Positions 17,341-24,886 of a DNA stretch of 40,523 bases are shown here, piece after piece. The first letter of the stretch is position 1, and every line of letters starts with the position of its first letter. The translations under genes were made by a program, and so were the position numbers. The stretch lies in contig NZ_AYWO01000001.1 in NCBI RefSeq assembly GCF_000502955.1, positions 351,252 to 391,774 on the forward strand. Direction: 5' to 3'. The notes beneath the pieces were generated by a model. That model was not told where the DNA came from. It was given only the letters and a program-made list of their open reading frames with translations, and did not search any database. The stretch is from Mesorhizobium sp. LNHC252B00 (GTDB lineage Bacteria > Pseudomonadota > Alphaproteobacteria > Rhizobiales > Rhizobiaceae).

Positions 17341-17513
17341 TGGGACCTCCTGACGCAAGGCGAGGCCAGCAGGCTAGCGATGCTAGGCAGAAGGCATAGA
17401 GCCAACCGCTCGGCGCTGTTCGGCCTCCATGATTGTCTGAACGATACATTGGATTGGAATTGCACTACCATTCCGGTTCTGCCGTCGCCCTGCTCGCGCG
17501 GAAATGACTGCGT

Positions 17514-17828
17514 TCAATCCTCCTCGTCATCGGCGTCGAGCAGGCGGGTCGCGCGCCAGCGGGTGAGCACGACGTTGGTCTGCTCGATGACGAAGAAACG
17601 CGCCGAGTCGCGATCGTAACCTTCGGCCAGCAGTTTCTCGTAATCGGTGTGCATGTGGCGGATATGGGCAATCGTCGCCAGCCATACGGCGATGCCCGGC
17701 GGCAAGGTTTTCATGTGGACCGCACCGGCGTCGGTGCGGATCTTCTCCATATCGGCATAGGGCGCCAGCGGCAGCAGTGCCGTCAGCGCCTTGGCGATGG
17801 CGCGGCGGCGGCCGGTCGGCGCCGTCAT
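17514..17828 (-). CDS. Small DUF2293-like protein
   Basis: 104 residues, helical and basic. The pattern ALTALLPLAPYADMEKIRTDA followed by HIRHMHTDYEKLLAEGYDRD and ARFFVIEQTNVVLTRWRA resembles DUF2293 proteins, which have no known function. Its ATG overlaps the stop of trmO by 4 nt (17825-17828), so the two are co-translated and may share a role in RNA metabolism; that is a guess from position. The tail is acidic (DADDEED). Confidence 0.65.
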   Translation of the reverse strand: MTAPTGRRRAIAKALTALLPLAPYADMEKIRTDAGAVHMKTLPPGIAVWLATIAHIRHMHTDYEKLLAEGYDRDSARFFVIEQTNVVLTRWRATRLLDADDEED

Positions 17829-18373
17829 GGCCGGATCCGATCGGGCTCGTCGCGCCCTTCAATGGTTGCCTCGGCAAAAGCGTCGGTCGAGGCGAAATAG
17901 GGTTTCAGGTCGATGACCGGCGTACCGTCGAGCACGTCGATGGCGTCGAGATCGATGCGGCCGGTGTCTTGGTCGAGCCCCACCAGCCTGGCCACATGCA
18001 GCCCGATTGGGTTAGGGCGGGCCGGGGAGCGCAGCGAAAATACGCCTTTCGCTTCAGCCGCATGGCGCGGTTTCTGCACGATCAGGTCTCGCGGCGCATG
18101 ATGCAGCCAGGACAGGATGATGACGTGGCTGGCGCGCTCCAGCCCTTGCAGGCCCTCGCGATAGGGCGCGTCGATGGTCAGCACCGCGGGCTGTCCGGTC
18201 TCGCCCGCGGCACGCATGTTCTTCGGGCAGGTTTCCCTCGTCGCCCATGGCGAAGCGATGCGGCCGATGAAGACGATACCGCCATCCGGTGGCATAGATG
18301 CCGGATCGTTTTCCAGCCTACGCTCGCCTTCGCGTTCCTCGAACATCTCACGCGATCCGGTCATTCCGCTCAT
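17825..18373 (-). CDS. trmO: TrmO-like tRNA (N6-threonylcarbamoyladenosine-N6)-methyltransferase
   Basis: About 182 residues of the TsaA/TrmO family. Seen: GGIVFIGRIASPW near the start, APYREGLQGLERASHVIILSW, the SAM-binding signature FSLRSPARPNPIGLHVARLV, and IDVLDGTPVIDLKPY. In E. coli this enzyme N6-methylates t6A37 of tRNA-Thr. The start is uncertain: ATGs at 18373, 18364 and 18346 are all in frame without a clear ribosome site, and a GTG at 18442 is possible. A segment between PWATRETCPKNM and the core is longer than in E. coli. It is divergent from the ArsR-methyltransferase gene and overlaps the small downstream gene. Confidence 0.82.
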   Translation of the reverse strand: MSGMTGSREMFEEREGERRLENDPASMPPDGGIVFIGRIASPWATRETCPKNMRAAGETGQPAVLTIDAPYREGLQGLERASHVIILSWLHHAPRDLIVQKPRHAAEAKGVFSLRSPARPNPIGLHVARLVGLDQDTGRIDLDAIDVLDGTPVIDLKPYFASTDAFAEATIEGRDEPDRIRP

Positions 18374-18501
18374 CTTTTTGTTGGTGCATGTCGTTATCTC
18401 AAAACGGCGACATACTTTTAGGCGACATGCATCGAGAATCACGCATGCGGCATTTTCTTGTCCGGCAGCGACATAGCGCTTGCAAGGTTTTGAAAATCGA
18501 C

Positions 18502-18517
18502 ATAAACATATGTTTAT
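18502..18517. promoter_or_regulatory. Perfect 16-bp palindrome, likely ArsR-type operator of the metF operon
   Basis: ATAAACATATGTTTAT is a perfect palindrome ending 23 nt before the ATG of the ArsR-methyltransferase gene. It sits in an AT-rich patch inside GC-rich DNA. The size and symmetry suit an ArsR-family winged-helix dimer, so autorepression together with metF is likely. Binding itself is inferred. Confidence 0.7.
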
Positions 18518-18540
18518 ATCTTTTCAAAGAGAATACGCTG

Positions 18541-19548
18541 ATGCATGTCTCGCTCGACACCATGGTGGATACGTTGAAGGCGGCGGCCGAATCCAGCCGC
18601 TTGCGCATACTGGCACTGTTGTCGCGCGGCGACCTCACTGTTTCCGATCTTACCGAAATTCTCGGCCAGTCGCAGCCGCGCGTTTCGCGGCACCTGAAGC
18701 TCCTGCTGGAGGCCGGGCTGATCGGCCGCTATCAGGAAGGGTCATGGGCCTTCTTCCGCCTGTCGGACGCGGATTCCGCACGTGACTTCGTCATGGGGCT
18801 GGTTTCCGGCATTCGCGATGCCGATCCGCAGGTTGAACGCGACCTCGAACGGCTGGCCTCGGTCAAGCGCAAGCGGCAGGACCGGGCGGTCCAGTACTTT
18901 TCCGTGAATGCGGCGAGCTGGGACCATATCCGTTCGCTGCACGTGCCGGATCGCGCCGTCGAAGCCGCCATGCTGAAGCTGGTCGGCAAGCGGCCGTTCC
19001 AGTCCATGCTCGATCTCGGCACCGGCACCGGGCGGCTGCTCGAAATCTTCTCGCCACTCTACCGGCGCGGCGTCGGCATCGACATGTCGCGCGAAATGCT
19101 GACCGTGGCACGGGCCAATCTCGACAAGGCCGGCGTTTCAAACGCGCAGGTGCGGCAGGGTGACATCTTCGCGCCGCCGGTCGAGCGCGATGCGTTCGAT
19201 CTCGTCACCATTCACCAGGTGCTGCATTATCTCGACGATCCCGCGCGCGCCATTCATGAGGCGGCGCGGCTTTTGCGCCCGGCCGGGCGCCTGGTCATCG
19301 TCGACTTCGCGCCGCATACGCTGGAATTCCTGCGCGACGAGCATGCCCATGTGCGGCTCGGCTTTTCCGACCGGCAGATCATCGATTGGTTTGCGGAAGC
19401 CGGGCTCGATCTGGAAGATGCCCAGGAGTTCGAGCCGCGCGGCGGTAACGAGGCCAGGCTCACCGTGAAACTCTGGCTTGGCCGCGACCGGCGGCTGCTG
19501 ATCGCCGATCCTTCCAACGACAGCAAGCAGATAAGGGAAACCGCCTGA
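18541..19548 (+). CDS. ArsR family regulator fused to a SAM-dependent methyltransferase domain
   Basis: 335 residues in two domains. Residues 1-100 are an ArsR/SmtB winged helix (AESSRLRILALLSRGDLTVS, then ILGQSQPRVSRHLKLLLEAG). No metal-binding Cys pair is seen in the recognition helix, which argues against metal sensing. Residues 115-320 are a class I methyltransferase fold with motif I LDLGTGTG (157-164), GVGIDMS, and LVTIHQVLHYLDD. The combination next to metF matches proteobacterial regulators of the methionine cycle that respond to SAM or S-adenosylhomocysteine (SahR/SamR type), the fused domain being the likely ligand sensor. The stop TGA shares its last base with the metF ATG (TGATG). 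Confidence 0.87.
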   Translation: MHVSLDTMVDTLKAAAESSRLRILALLSRGDLTVSDLTEILGQSQPRVSRHLKLLLEAGLIGRYQEGSWAFFRLSDADSARDFVMGLVSGIRDADPQVERDLERLASVKRKRQDRAVQYFSVNAASWDHIRSLHVPDRAVEAAMLKLVGKRPFQSMLDLGTGTGRLLEIFSPLYRRGVGIDMSREMLTVARANLDKAGVSNAQVRQGDIFAPPVERDAFDLVTIHQVLHYLDDPARAIHEAARLLRPAGRLVIVDFAPHTLEFLRDEHAHVRLGFSDRQIIDWFAEAGLDLEDAQEFEPRGGNEARLTVKLWLGRDRRLLIADPSNDSKQIRETA

Positions 19549-20465
19549 TGAACCAGTTCCGCTTTTCCCGCCGCCCCGACATCGGCGACAAGGTCAGGGT
19601 TTCCTTCGAATTCTTTCCGCCGAAGACCGACGACATGGAGGCCAGGCTTTGGGACACAGTCACAAGGCTGGAGCCGCTGAAGCCGAAATTCGTCTCGGTG
19701 ACCTACGGCGCCGGCGGCTCGACACGTGAGCGCACCGCCCGCACCGTAAAGCGCATCCTGACGGAAACCGATATTCCTGCCGCGGCGCATCTGACCTGCG
19801 TCGGTGCAACGCGCGACGAGGTCGACGCGGTCATCCAGGACTACAAGTCGATCGGCATCAACCGGTTCGTGGCGCTGCGCGGTGACCCGGCCTCCGGCGT
19901 CGGCGAACCCTATCGCCCGCATCCCGGTGGCTACGAGAATGGCGCGGAGCTGGTCGCCGGGCTGAAGTCGATCGCGGATTTCGACATCTCCGTCGCGGCT
20001 TACCCGGAGAAGCATCCGCAAAGCCCCGATTTCGCCACCGACATCGAGATGCTGAAACGCAAGGTCGACAATGGCGCGACGCGGGCGATCACCCAGTTCT
20101 TCTTCGATAATGATCTCTACGAGCGCTATGTCGAGCGCGTCCGCCGCGCCGGCATCTACATCCCCATTGTGCCGGGCATCCAGCCGGTTCACAGTTTCAA
20201 GCAGGTCGCGAACTTTTCCGCGAGGGCGGGCGCGCATGTGCCCGGCTGGCTGGCGGAACGGTTCGAGGGCCTCGACCGGGACCCGCAGACGCATGCGCTG
20301 GTGGCATCGGCGGTGGCGGCCGAACAGGTCATGGATCTGGTCGAGCGCGGCGTCGGCGATTTCCACTTCTATACGATGAACCGGGCCGATCTGGTCTTTG
20401 CCATCTGCCATATGATCGGCATCCGCTCGCATGAGGCGACGGCCGCCGGATCAGCCGCTGCCTGA
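19548..20465 (+). CDS. metF: 5,10-methylenetetrahydrofolate reductase
   Basis: 305 residues, the normal bacterial MetF length. Visible: VSFEFFPPKT with the catalytic Glu21, FVSVTYGAGGST, HLTCVGATRDE, FVALRGDP, the FAD-binding SVAAYPEKHP, and ITQFFFDNDLY. MetF reduces 5,10-methylene-THF to 5-methyl-THF with NADH and FAD, giving the methyl donor for methionine synthase. It is translationally coupled to the upstream ArsR-methyltransferase regulator and followed by a strong terminator; metH is not in the window downstream, where one might expect it. Confidence 0.96.
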   Translation: MNQFRFSRRPDIGDKVRVSFEFFPPKTDDMEARLWDTVTRLEPLKPKFVSVTYGAGGSTRERTARTVKRILTETDIPAAAHLTCVGATRDEVDAVIQDYKSIGINRFVALRGDPASGVGEPYRPHPGGYENGAELVAGLKSIADFDISVAAYPEKHPQSPDFATDIEMLKRKVDNGATRAITQFFFDNDLYERYVERVRRAGIYIPIVPGIQPVHSFKQVANFSARAGAHVPGWLAERFEGLDRDPQTHALVASAVAAEQVMDLVERGVGDFHFYTMNRADLVFAICHMIGIRSHEATAAGSAAA

Positions 20466-20480
20466 GCCAGGCTCAACAAC

Positions 20481-20507
20481 AAAAGGCCGGGAAAAACCCG
20501 GCCTTTT
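20481..20507 (+). terminator. Rho-independent terminator after metF
   Basis: An 11-bp perfect stem, AAAAGGCCGGG/CCCGGCCTTTT, with an AAAAA loop starts 15 nt past the metF stop. The T-run is inside the 3' arm, a common arrangement; the A-run on the other side could also stop transcription on the opposite strand. Confidence 0.9.
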
Positions 20508-20571
20508 GAATTGGTTGGACTATTTGGGTGCTGGTCTTCCCCGCTTTGGCGGTCAGGGAAGGAAACCCATA

Positions 20572-20646
20572 ATGAGGGCTCCGATAAAGGCGAACGCAGC
20601 ACAGATCATCAATGCGTTGATAGGCCTCGTAAGTCCCATGACATAG
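20572..20646 (+). CDS. Possible 24-residue hydrophobic peptide
   Basis: An ATG at 20572 with a purine-rich GGAAGGA ending 8 nt upstream opens a 25-codon frame ending in TAG. The product starts basic (MRAPIK) and continues hydrophobic (IINALIGLVSP), like a single-pass small membrane peptide. It lies 65 nt after the metF terminator, so it would need its own promoter. No family is recognised; it could be chance. Confidence 0.35.
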   Translation: MRAPIKANAAQIINALIGLVSPMT

Positions 20647-20852
20647 CCTCCTCTTAAAGAGCTACGTCCAGGAGTCTAGGTTCATTTGTGCCACAGGCAA
20701 GCGGAAAATATGCTGCATTGCGACGTGATTGTGAGATTCGCGACCCGTCTTTTGCCGTTAGGCGTTGAAACTCCTAGGCAAAAACTGGCTTCAGACCTGT
20801 GAATAAATTATGGCGGTGATGTGTCTCTGTCGTGTCATGGCAGCGCTACCCC

Positions 20853-20900
20853 CGCGAAAGTCGAATTGACTTTCGCGCTACGGCGCGTCCAGTTGGACGC
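20853..20900. repeat. Pair of adjacent hairpins next to the DMT transporter stop
   Basis: CGCGAAAGTC/GACTTTCGCG forms a 10-bp perfect stem with a 5-nt loop (20853-20877). GCGTCC/GGACGC with loop AGTT follows (20885-20900). There is no T-run in either direction, so they look more like a rhizobial intergenic palindromic element than a standard terminator. Confidence 0.65.
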
Positions 20901-20904
20901 ACGG

Positions 20905-21822
20905 CTAACGTCTTCCGAACAGTCGCCCGTCGATGGTGACGAGGCCAAGGGCGATCAGCACCACGCCGCCGACTTCGAACAATTCGAGCCGCTCGCCGAG
21001 GAACAGGAAGCCGAGCAGCATGGCGCTGGCCGGCACGATGAGCGTGACCAGCGACGCGTTGGTGGCGCCGGCGGAGGCAACAAGGTTGAAATAGAGGATG
21101 TAGGCGAAGGCGGTGGACAAGAGCGCCAGCGCCAGCACCGCGGCCCACACCGGCGGTGAGGCCGAGAACAGGCCTGCTGGACCATAGGTGAAGAGCACGA
21201 TCGGAATCATGATGATGGTCGAGGCGGTCAATTGCCCGGTGGCGATGACCGGCGAGGGCACGCCCTTGAAGCGGCGGGCGACCATCAGGGCAATGCCATA
21301 GGACAGCGAAGCGCCGATCAGCGCGAATTTGGCCCAGACCGGGCCGCCGAGCCCGGCAAGCAGCCCGGGGCCGATCATCACAGCTGTGCCGGCGATGCCG
21401 AGCGCAATGCCGGCGAGCTTGTTCCAGGAAAGCTTTTCGTCTGATGTCAACGCATTGGCCAGGATCAATGTCCAGAACGGCGTCGTCGCGTTGAGCACCG
21501 AGGCAACGCCGGCGCCAAGCTCCGTCTGGCCGGCGAAGATCAGCGAGAAGGGGACGACGTTGTTGGTGAGTGCCAGCAGGAAGAACAGGCCGGCATGCGG
21601 AAGCGCGAGTCGGAAGGAGGGGCCACGCAGGCCGAGATAGGTATGCAGCGCGACCGCCGCGATGGCGACACGAAACAGCACCAGCACCAGTGGATGGAGT
21701 TCCGCCACCGCGATGCGGGCAAAGAAGAACGAGCCGCCCCAGATTGCACCGAGCAGCAGGAGCTGGCCCCAATCCTTGAGCACCATCGGCCCGCGTGATG
21801 CAGTCGCCCCGGCTATCGCCAT
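20905..21822 (-). CDS. EamA/DMT superfamily transporter
   Basis: 305 residues with about ten hydrophobic segments in two EamA halves (residues 17-150 and 160-298). Typical pieces are LLLGAIWGGSFFFARIAV in the first repeat, LGAGVASVLNATTPFWTLI, WNKLAGIALGIAGTAVMIGPG, and YILYFNLVASAGATNASLVTL with GFLFLGERLELFEVGGVVLI in the second. DMT family members export amino acids, metabolites or drugs across the inner membrane; the substrate cannot be read. A GGGAG ribosome site precedes the ATG. It is divergent from the decarboxylase gene at 22033 (210-bp gap), so a link to polyamine or amino-acid export is possible but not shown. Confidence 0.87.
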   Translation of the reverse strand: MAIAGATASRGPMVLKDWGQLLLLGAIWGGSFFFARIAVAELHPLVLVLFRVAIAAVALHTYLGLRGPSFRLALPHAGLFFLLALTNNVVPFSLIFAGQTELGAGVASVLNATTPFWTLILANALTSDEKLSWNKLAGIALGIAGTAVMIGPGLLAGLGGPVWAKFALIGASLSYGIALMVARRFKGVPSPVIATGQLTASTIIMIPIVLFTYGPAGLFSASPPVWAAVLALALLSTAFAYILYFNLVASAGATNASLVTLIVPASAMLLGFLFLGERLELFEVGGVVLIALGLVTIDGRLFGRR

Positions 21823-22032
21823 GTGATCGTTCTCCCCCCAGACGGCCTGAATGCCAGTCGGTCAGGCGAAACGCATATCGGATCCGGCCACAAGGGCCAC
21901 CCGAAACCTGATTGATGGCAAGCCTTCACGCCAAGACCTAGCTCCGCTGCGACAGCGCCGCGAGACACAGAATTGTTTTCATTAGCCGCTAGCTTGGATT
22001 AATTGTGCGCAGGCTAGGTCAAGGATTCGTCG

Positions 22033-23253
22033 ATGCAGCGATTCGAAAATGCCCGCGAGGCGGCACTGGCGCTTCGTCCGGACGACCCGGTCTATTGCTT
22101 CCGCCCGCAAGTGCTGATCGCCGATGCCAAACAGTTCATGGGCATGTTCCCCGGCAAGACCGCTTATGCGGTCAAGACCAATGGCGAGCAGATCGTGCTG
22201 AAGACCCTGGTCGAGGCCGGCGTGAAGGCTTTCGATGTGGCTTCGCCAGGCGAGTTCGCCGCCGTGCGCGCGGTCTCTGCCGATGCCGAGATGCTCTACA
22301 TGCACCCGGTCAAGGCGCAGTCGGACATCAAGCTGGCGCTGGAGAAGTACGGCATTCGCGTCATTTCGCTCGACCATGAGGACGAGATCACCAAACTGAC
22401 CCGCGTGGTGCGGGCGCTCGACGTCGATCCGAGCTCGATCAGTGTTTTCGTGCGGGTGCAGACCAAAGGGCATGCCGCCTACGAACTGTCGAAGAAGTTC
22501 GGGGCCGGGCCGGCCTATGCCATCGAACTCGCCGAGCGGCTGAACCGTACCGGCTACAAGGTCGGCCTGTGTTTCCATGTCGGCAGCCAGATCGAGGATC
22601 CCGACACCTATGAGCGGGCGCTTGCGTCGGCCGACTGGGTGCGCAACCGGCTGACCTTCGATATTGCCGGGCTCGATGTCGGCGGCGGTTTTCCCGCCGA
22701 ATACGGCCATGATCCCAACCGCAAGCAGATCGAGATGCCGTCGCTCGGCCAGATCATGTCGCGGCTGTCCGGCGACCTGAAGGAATACCAGTTCGACCAG
22801 ATGCCGCTGGTGGCCGAGCCCGGCCGCGTGATCGTGGCGCGCTGCCTGTCGCTGATCGTGCGGGTGCTGCTGCGCAAGGGCAAGCGGCTCTACATCAATG
22901 ACGGCATCTGGGCATCGCTGTCGGATTCATGGACCGGCAAGATCACCCTGCCGGCGCGTTTCATTCCCGATCCGGCGATCCGTTCGCGCAATGGCGAGGA
23001 AAAGAGCATCGTGCCTTTCAAGGTCTGCGGTGCGACCTGCGATTCCGTCGACATCCTGTCGCGGCCGTTCTGGCTCCCGGAAACCGTCGACACCGGCGAC
23101 TGGATCGAGATCGGCCACATCGGCGCCTATTCGCTGTCGCTAAGGACCCGCTTCAACGGCTTTTATCCCGACACCTTCGTCGAGGTCACGACGCCCTTCG
23201 ACGAGGGCGACGTGCCACAAGGGTTTGCGAGCTTGGAGACGATGGCGGGATAG
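22033..23253 (+). CDS. Fold-type III PLP decarboxylase (ornithine/lysine decarboxylase-like)
   Basis: 406 residues of the alanine-racemase-like decarboxylase family. The PLP lysine is Lys48 in YAVKTN; His182 in FHVGSQIED stacks on PLP; GGGFP and EPGR (262-265) hold the phosphate; Cys336 in CGATCDSVD is the catalytic cysteine of eukaryotic-type ornithine decarboxylases, followed by the substrate-specificity helix. It should make putrescine from ornithine, or cadaverine from lysine; specificity needs the residues after Cys336 compared with characterised rhizobial enzymes. The start ATG has AAGGA upstream at 8 nt. The stop runs directly into a heptamer repeat tract. Confidence 0.87.
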   Translation: MQRFENAREAALALRPDDPVYCFRPQVLIADAKQFMGMFPGKTAYAVKTNGEQIVLKTLVEAGVKAFDVASPGEFAAVRAVSADAEMLYMHPVKAQSDIKLALEKYGIRVISLDHEDEITKLTRVVRALDVDPSSISVFVRVQTKGHAAYELSKKFGAGPAYAIELAERLNRTGYKVGLCFHVGSQIEDPDTYERALASADWVRNRLTFDIAGLDVGGGFPAEYGHDPNRKQIEMPSLGQIMSRLSGDLKEYQFDQMPLVAEPGRVIVARCLSLIVRVLLRKGKRLYINDGIWASLSDSWTGKITLPARFIPDPAIRSRNGEEKSIVPFKVCGATCDSVDILSRPFWLPETVDTGDWIEIGHIGAYSLSLRTRFNGFYPDTFVEVTTPFDEGDVPQGFASLETMAG

Positions 23254-23356
23254 CGAATAGGGAATAGCCAGTAGCGAATAGGGAAGATTTGCTGAGACAG
23301 CAGCAAGGAAGGACTACCTTCTATTCGCTATTCGCTATTCGCTATTCGCTATTCGC
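23253..23356. repeat. Heptamer tandem repeat (TATTCGC)5 with inverted copies
   Basis: Five exact head-to-tail copies of TATTCGC fill 23322-23356. The reverse complement GCGAATA occurs at 23253-23259 and 23274-23280. The left copies can pair with the right tract to make alternative hairpins. The tract fills the whole gap between two convergent genes and touches both stop codons, so it may end or stabilise both transcripts. Confidence 0.9.
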
Positions 23357-24534
23357 TAAAGCTTTGCCAATAGCTCCGGCGTCGGCCAGCCATCCACCGG
23401 CAAACCTAGCCGCATTTGTTCCTTGCGGATCGCCTCGCGGGTGTTGGTCCCGAGGATGCCGTCGACTGTGCCGACGTCGTAGCCCCTTGCTTCGAGCTTT
23501 GTCTGCAAAGCCTTCATTTGCTCGCTCTCGAGACCGGTCTCGGGATTGCGTGGGTCGAACTGTTTTGCTCCCGCCAACCGGGCGGCGAGATTGGCCGCGG
23601 TCAGAGCGTAGGTGAAGGACTGGTTCCACTCGAGATAGACGTCGAAATTGTCATAGGCGAGGAAGGCGGGGCCTTTGCGGCCCATAGGCAGCGCCAAGCC
23701 GGCCTTGAGGCCGTTGTCGATCAGCGGCGTGCCGTCGGGGTTGGTGATGCCCCATTGTGCCCATTGCGATAGGGGCAGCTTGTTGGTGCGACCGGTCTGG
23801 TCCCACGGCATGTCTTCGGGCACGCGGACTTCCTGGATCCAGGGCTCGTCGCGTTTCCAGCCACGCGACAGTACCTTGTTGGCGGTGGTCATGATCACGT
23901 CCGGCACACTGCCGCGCAGGTCGACCTTGCCATCGCCATCGCCATCGACGCCGCGCACCAGATAATCGGACGGCAGGATCTGCGTCTGGCCGATCTCGCC
24001 GGCCCATGCACCCTTGACGTCGGCCGGCACCACGCCGCGATCGATCAATTGCAGAAGCGGCATCAACTGAGGCCGGAACAGTTGCGGGCGGCGGCAATCA
24101 TGGGAAAGCGTCACCAGGGCGCTCAACGTGTGGAATTCGCCCTGTACGGCGCCGAAATCGGTTTCCAGCGCCCAGAACGCGGCGATGATCGGCGCCTGGA
24201 CGCCGAACTGCCGATCGGCGCGGGCGAAGACATCGGCGTATTTCGTCAGGTTCGCCGCACCTTGCTTCAGCCGGTAGGCCGAGATCATGCGGTCGGAGAA
24301 TTCGATGAAGGTCTGGGTGAAGACGCCTTGGGCGCGGTCACGTGCGAGGACCTTCTCATCGATGGCTGCGGCCTCCAGCGCGTCGAGACCGACTGGGCCG
24401 ACGCCAGCCGCCTTGGCTTCCGCTGCCACGCCCTGCTTCCAGGCTTCGAAGTCGCCGCCGCATTCCTGCGCCATCGCCGGCACGGCCAAGGCGCACAGGA
24501 ACAGCGCCGCGAGGGCTTGAGAACGCAGTCGCAT
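23356..24534 (-). CDS. MltB-family lytic murein transglycosylase with C-terminal peptidoglycan-binding domain
   Basis: 392 residues. A signal peptide ends around residue 22 (AVPAMA). The SLT_2/MltB catalytic domain follows, with the catalytic Glu124 in FWALETDFGAVQG, then GAWAGEIGQTQILPSDYLVRG and DGDGDGKVDLRGSVPDVIMT. The last 60 residues are a PG_binding_1 domain (LQTKLEARGYDVGTVDGILG, then REAIRKEQMRLGLPVDGWPT). The enzyme cuts glycan strands by forming 1,6-anhydro-muramic ends. The ATG at 24534 has GAGAGGA upstream; the extra in-frame 62 codons before it cross the tandem repeats and are rejected. Confidence 0.9.
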   Translation of the reverse strand: MRLRSQALAALFLCALAVPAMAQECGGDFEAWKQGVAAEAKAAGVGPVGLDALEAAAIDEKVLARDRAQGVFTQTFIEFSDRMISAYRLKQGAANLTKYADVFARADRQFGVQAPIIAAFWALETDFGAVQGEFHTLSALVTLSHDCRRPQLFRPQLMPLLQLIDRGVVPADVKGAWAGEIGQTQILPSDYLVRGVDGDGDGKVDLRGSVPDVIMTTANKVLSRGWKRDEPWIQEVRVPEDMPWDQTGRTNKLPLSQWAQWGITNPDGTPLIDNGLKAGLALPMGRKGPAFLAYDNFDVYLEWNQSFTYALTAANLAARLAGAKQFDPRNPETGLESEQMKALQTKLEARGYDVGTVDGILGTNTREAIRKEQMRLGLPVDGWPTPELLAKL

Positions 24535-24652
24535 CGGTTTCCTCTCGAAACGAACCGGGGCATTTGTCGCGCTTCGCCGGGAAGCCCAACGCCCTGAATT
24601 GCCTGCGGTTGCACTCTTTACCGCTGCCTGTGTCGAAAAGCAGGCGACAGCA

Positions 24653-24886
24653 CCGATGTCAACGGTTGTTCTGCCGCAGCCCTTGTTCCCAAGGCTTCGC
24701 CGCTGTTGCCCCGGTGTCAACGGTTGTTCTGCCGCAGCGCTTATTCCCGAGGCTTCGCCGCCGTTGTCACGATGCCAACGGGTGTTCTGCCGCAGCGCTT
24801 ATTCCCGAGGCTTCGCCGCCGTTGTCACGATGTCAGCGGGTGTTCTGCCGCAGCCACTTGTTCCAGGCGGCTTCGCTGCCGTTGAA
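24653..24886. repeat. 58-bp tandem repeat array, 4 copies, running into the lysozyme gene
   Basis: The marker TGTTCTGCCGCAG recurs at 24667, 24725, 24783 and 24841, an exact 58-bp period, followed each time by a GGCTTCGC(C/T)GC(T/C)GTTG block. The fourth copy is the 3' end of the GH25 coding sequence; the other three lie past its stop and upstream of the MltB-like gene. The middle copies are nearly identical, the outer two more diverged; the coding copy is 2 nt longer in its centre than the copies past the stop. Confidence 0.92.

Larger units (their letters stand above)
20508..20904. other. 397-bp intergenic region with small ORF and palindromes
   Basis: It lies between the metF terminator and the end of the DMT transporter gene. 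It contains the possible 24-residue ORF, an AT-richer stretch around 20690-20820 without recognisable genes, and two hairpins near its right end (20853-20877 and 20885-20900). No tRNA or known small RNA was recognised. Confidence 0.6.

Noticed and set aside
23253..23356. Phase-variable promoter or coding repeat
   Set aside because: The heptamers lie after two stop codons between convergent genes, not in a promoter or reading frame.
24653..24886. CRISPR array as an explanation of the 58-bp repeats
   Set aside because: The copies are directly adjacent with no unique spacers, and one copy is protein-coding.
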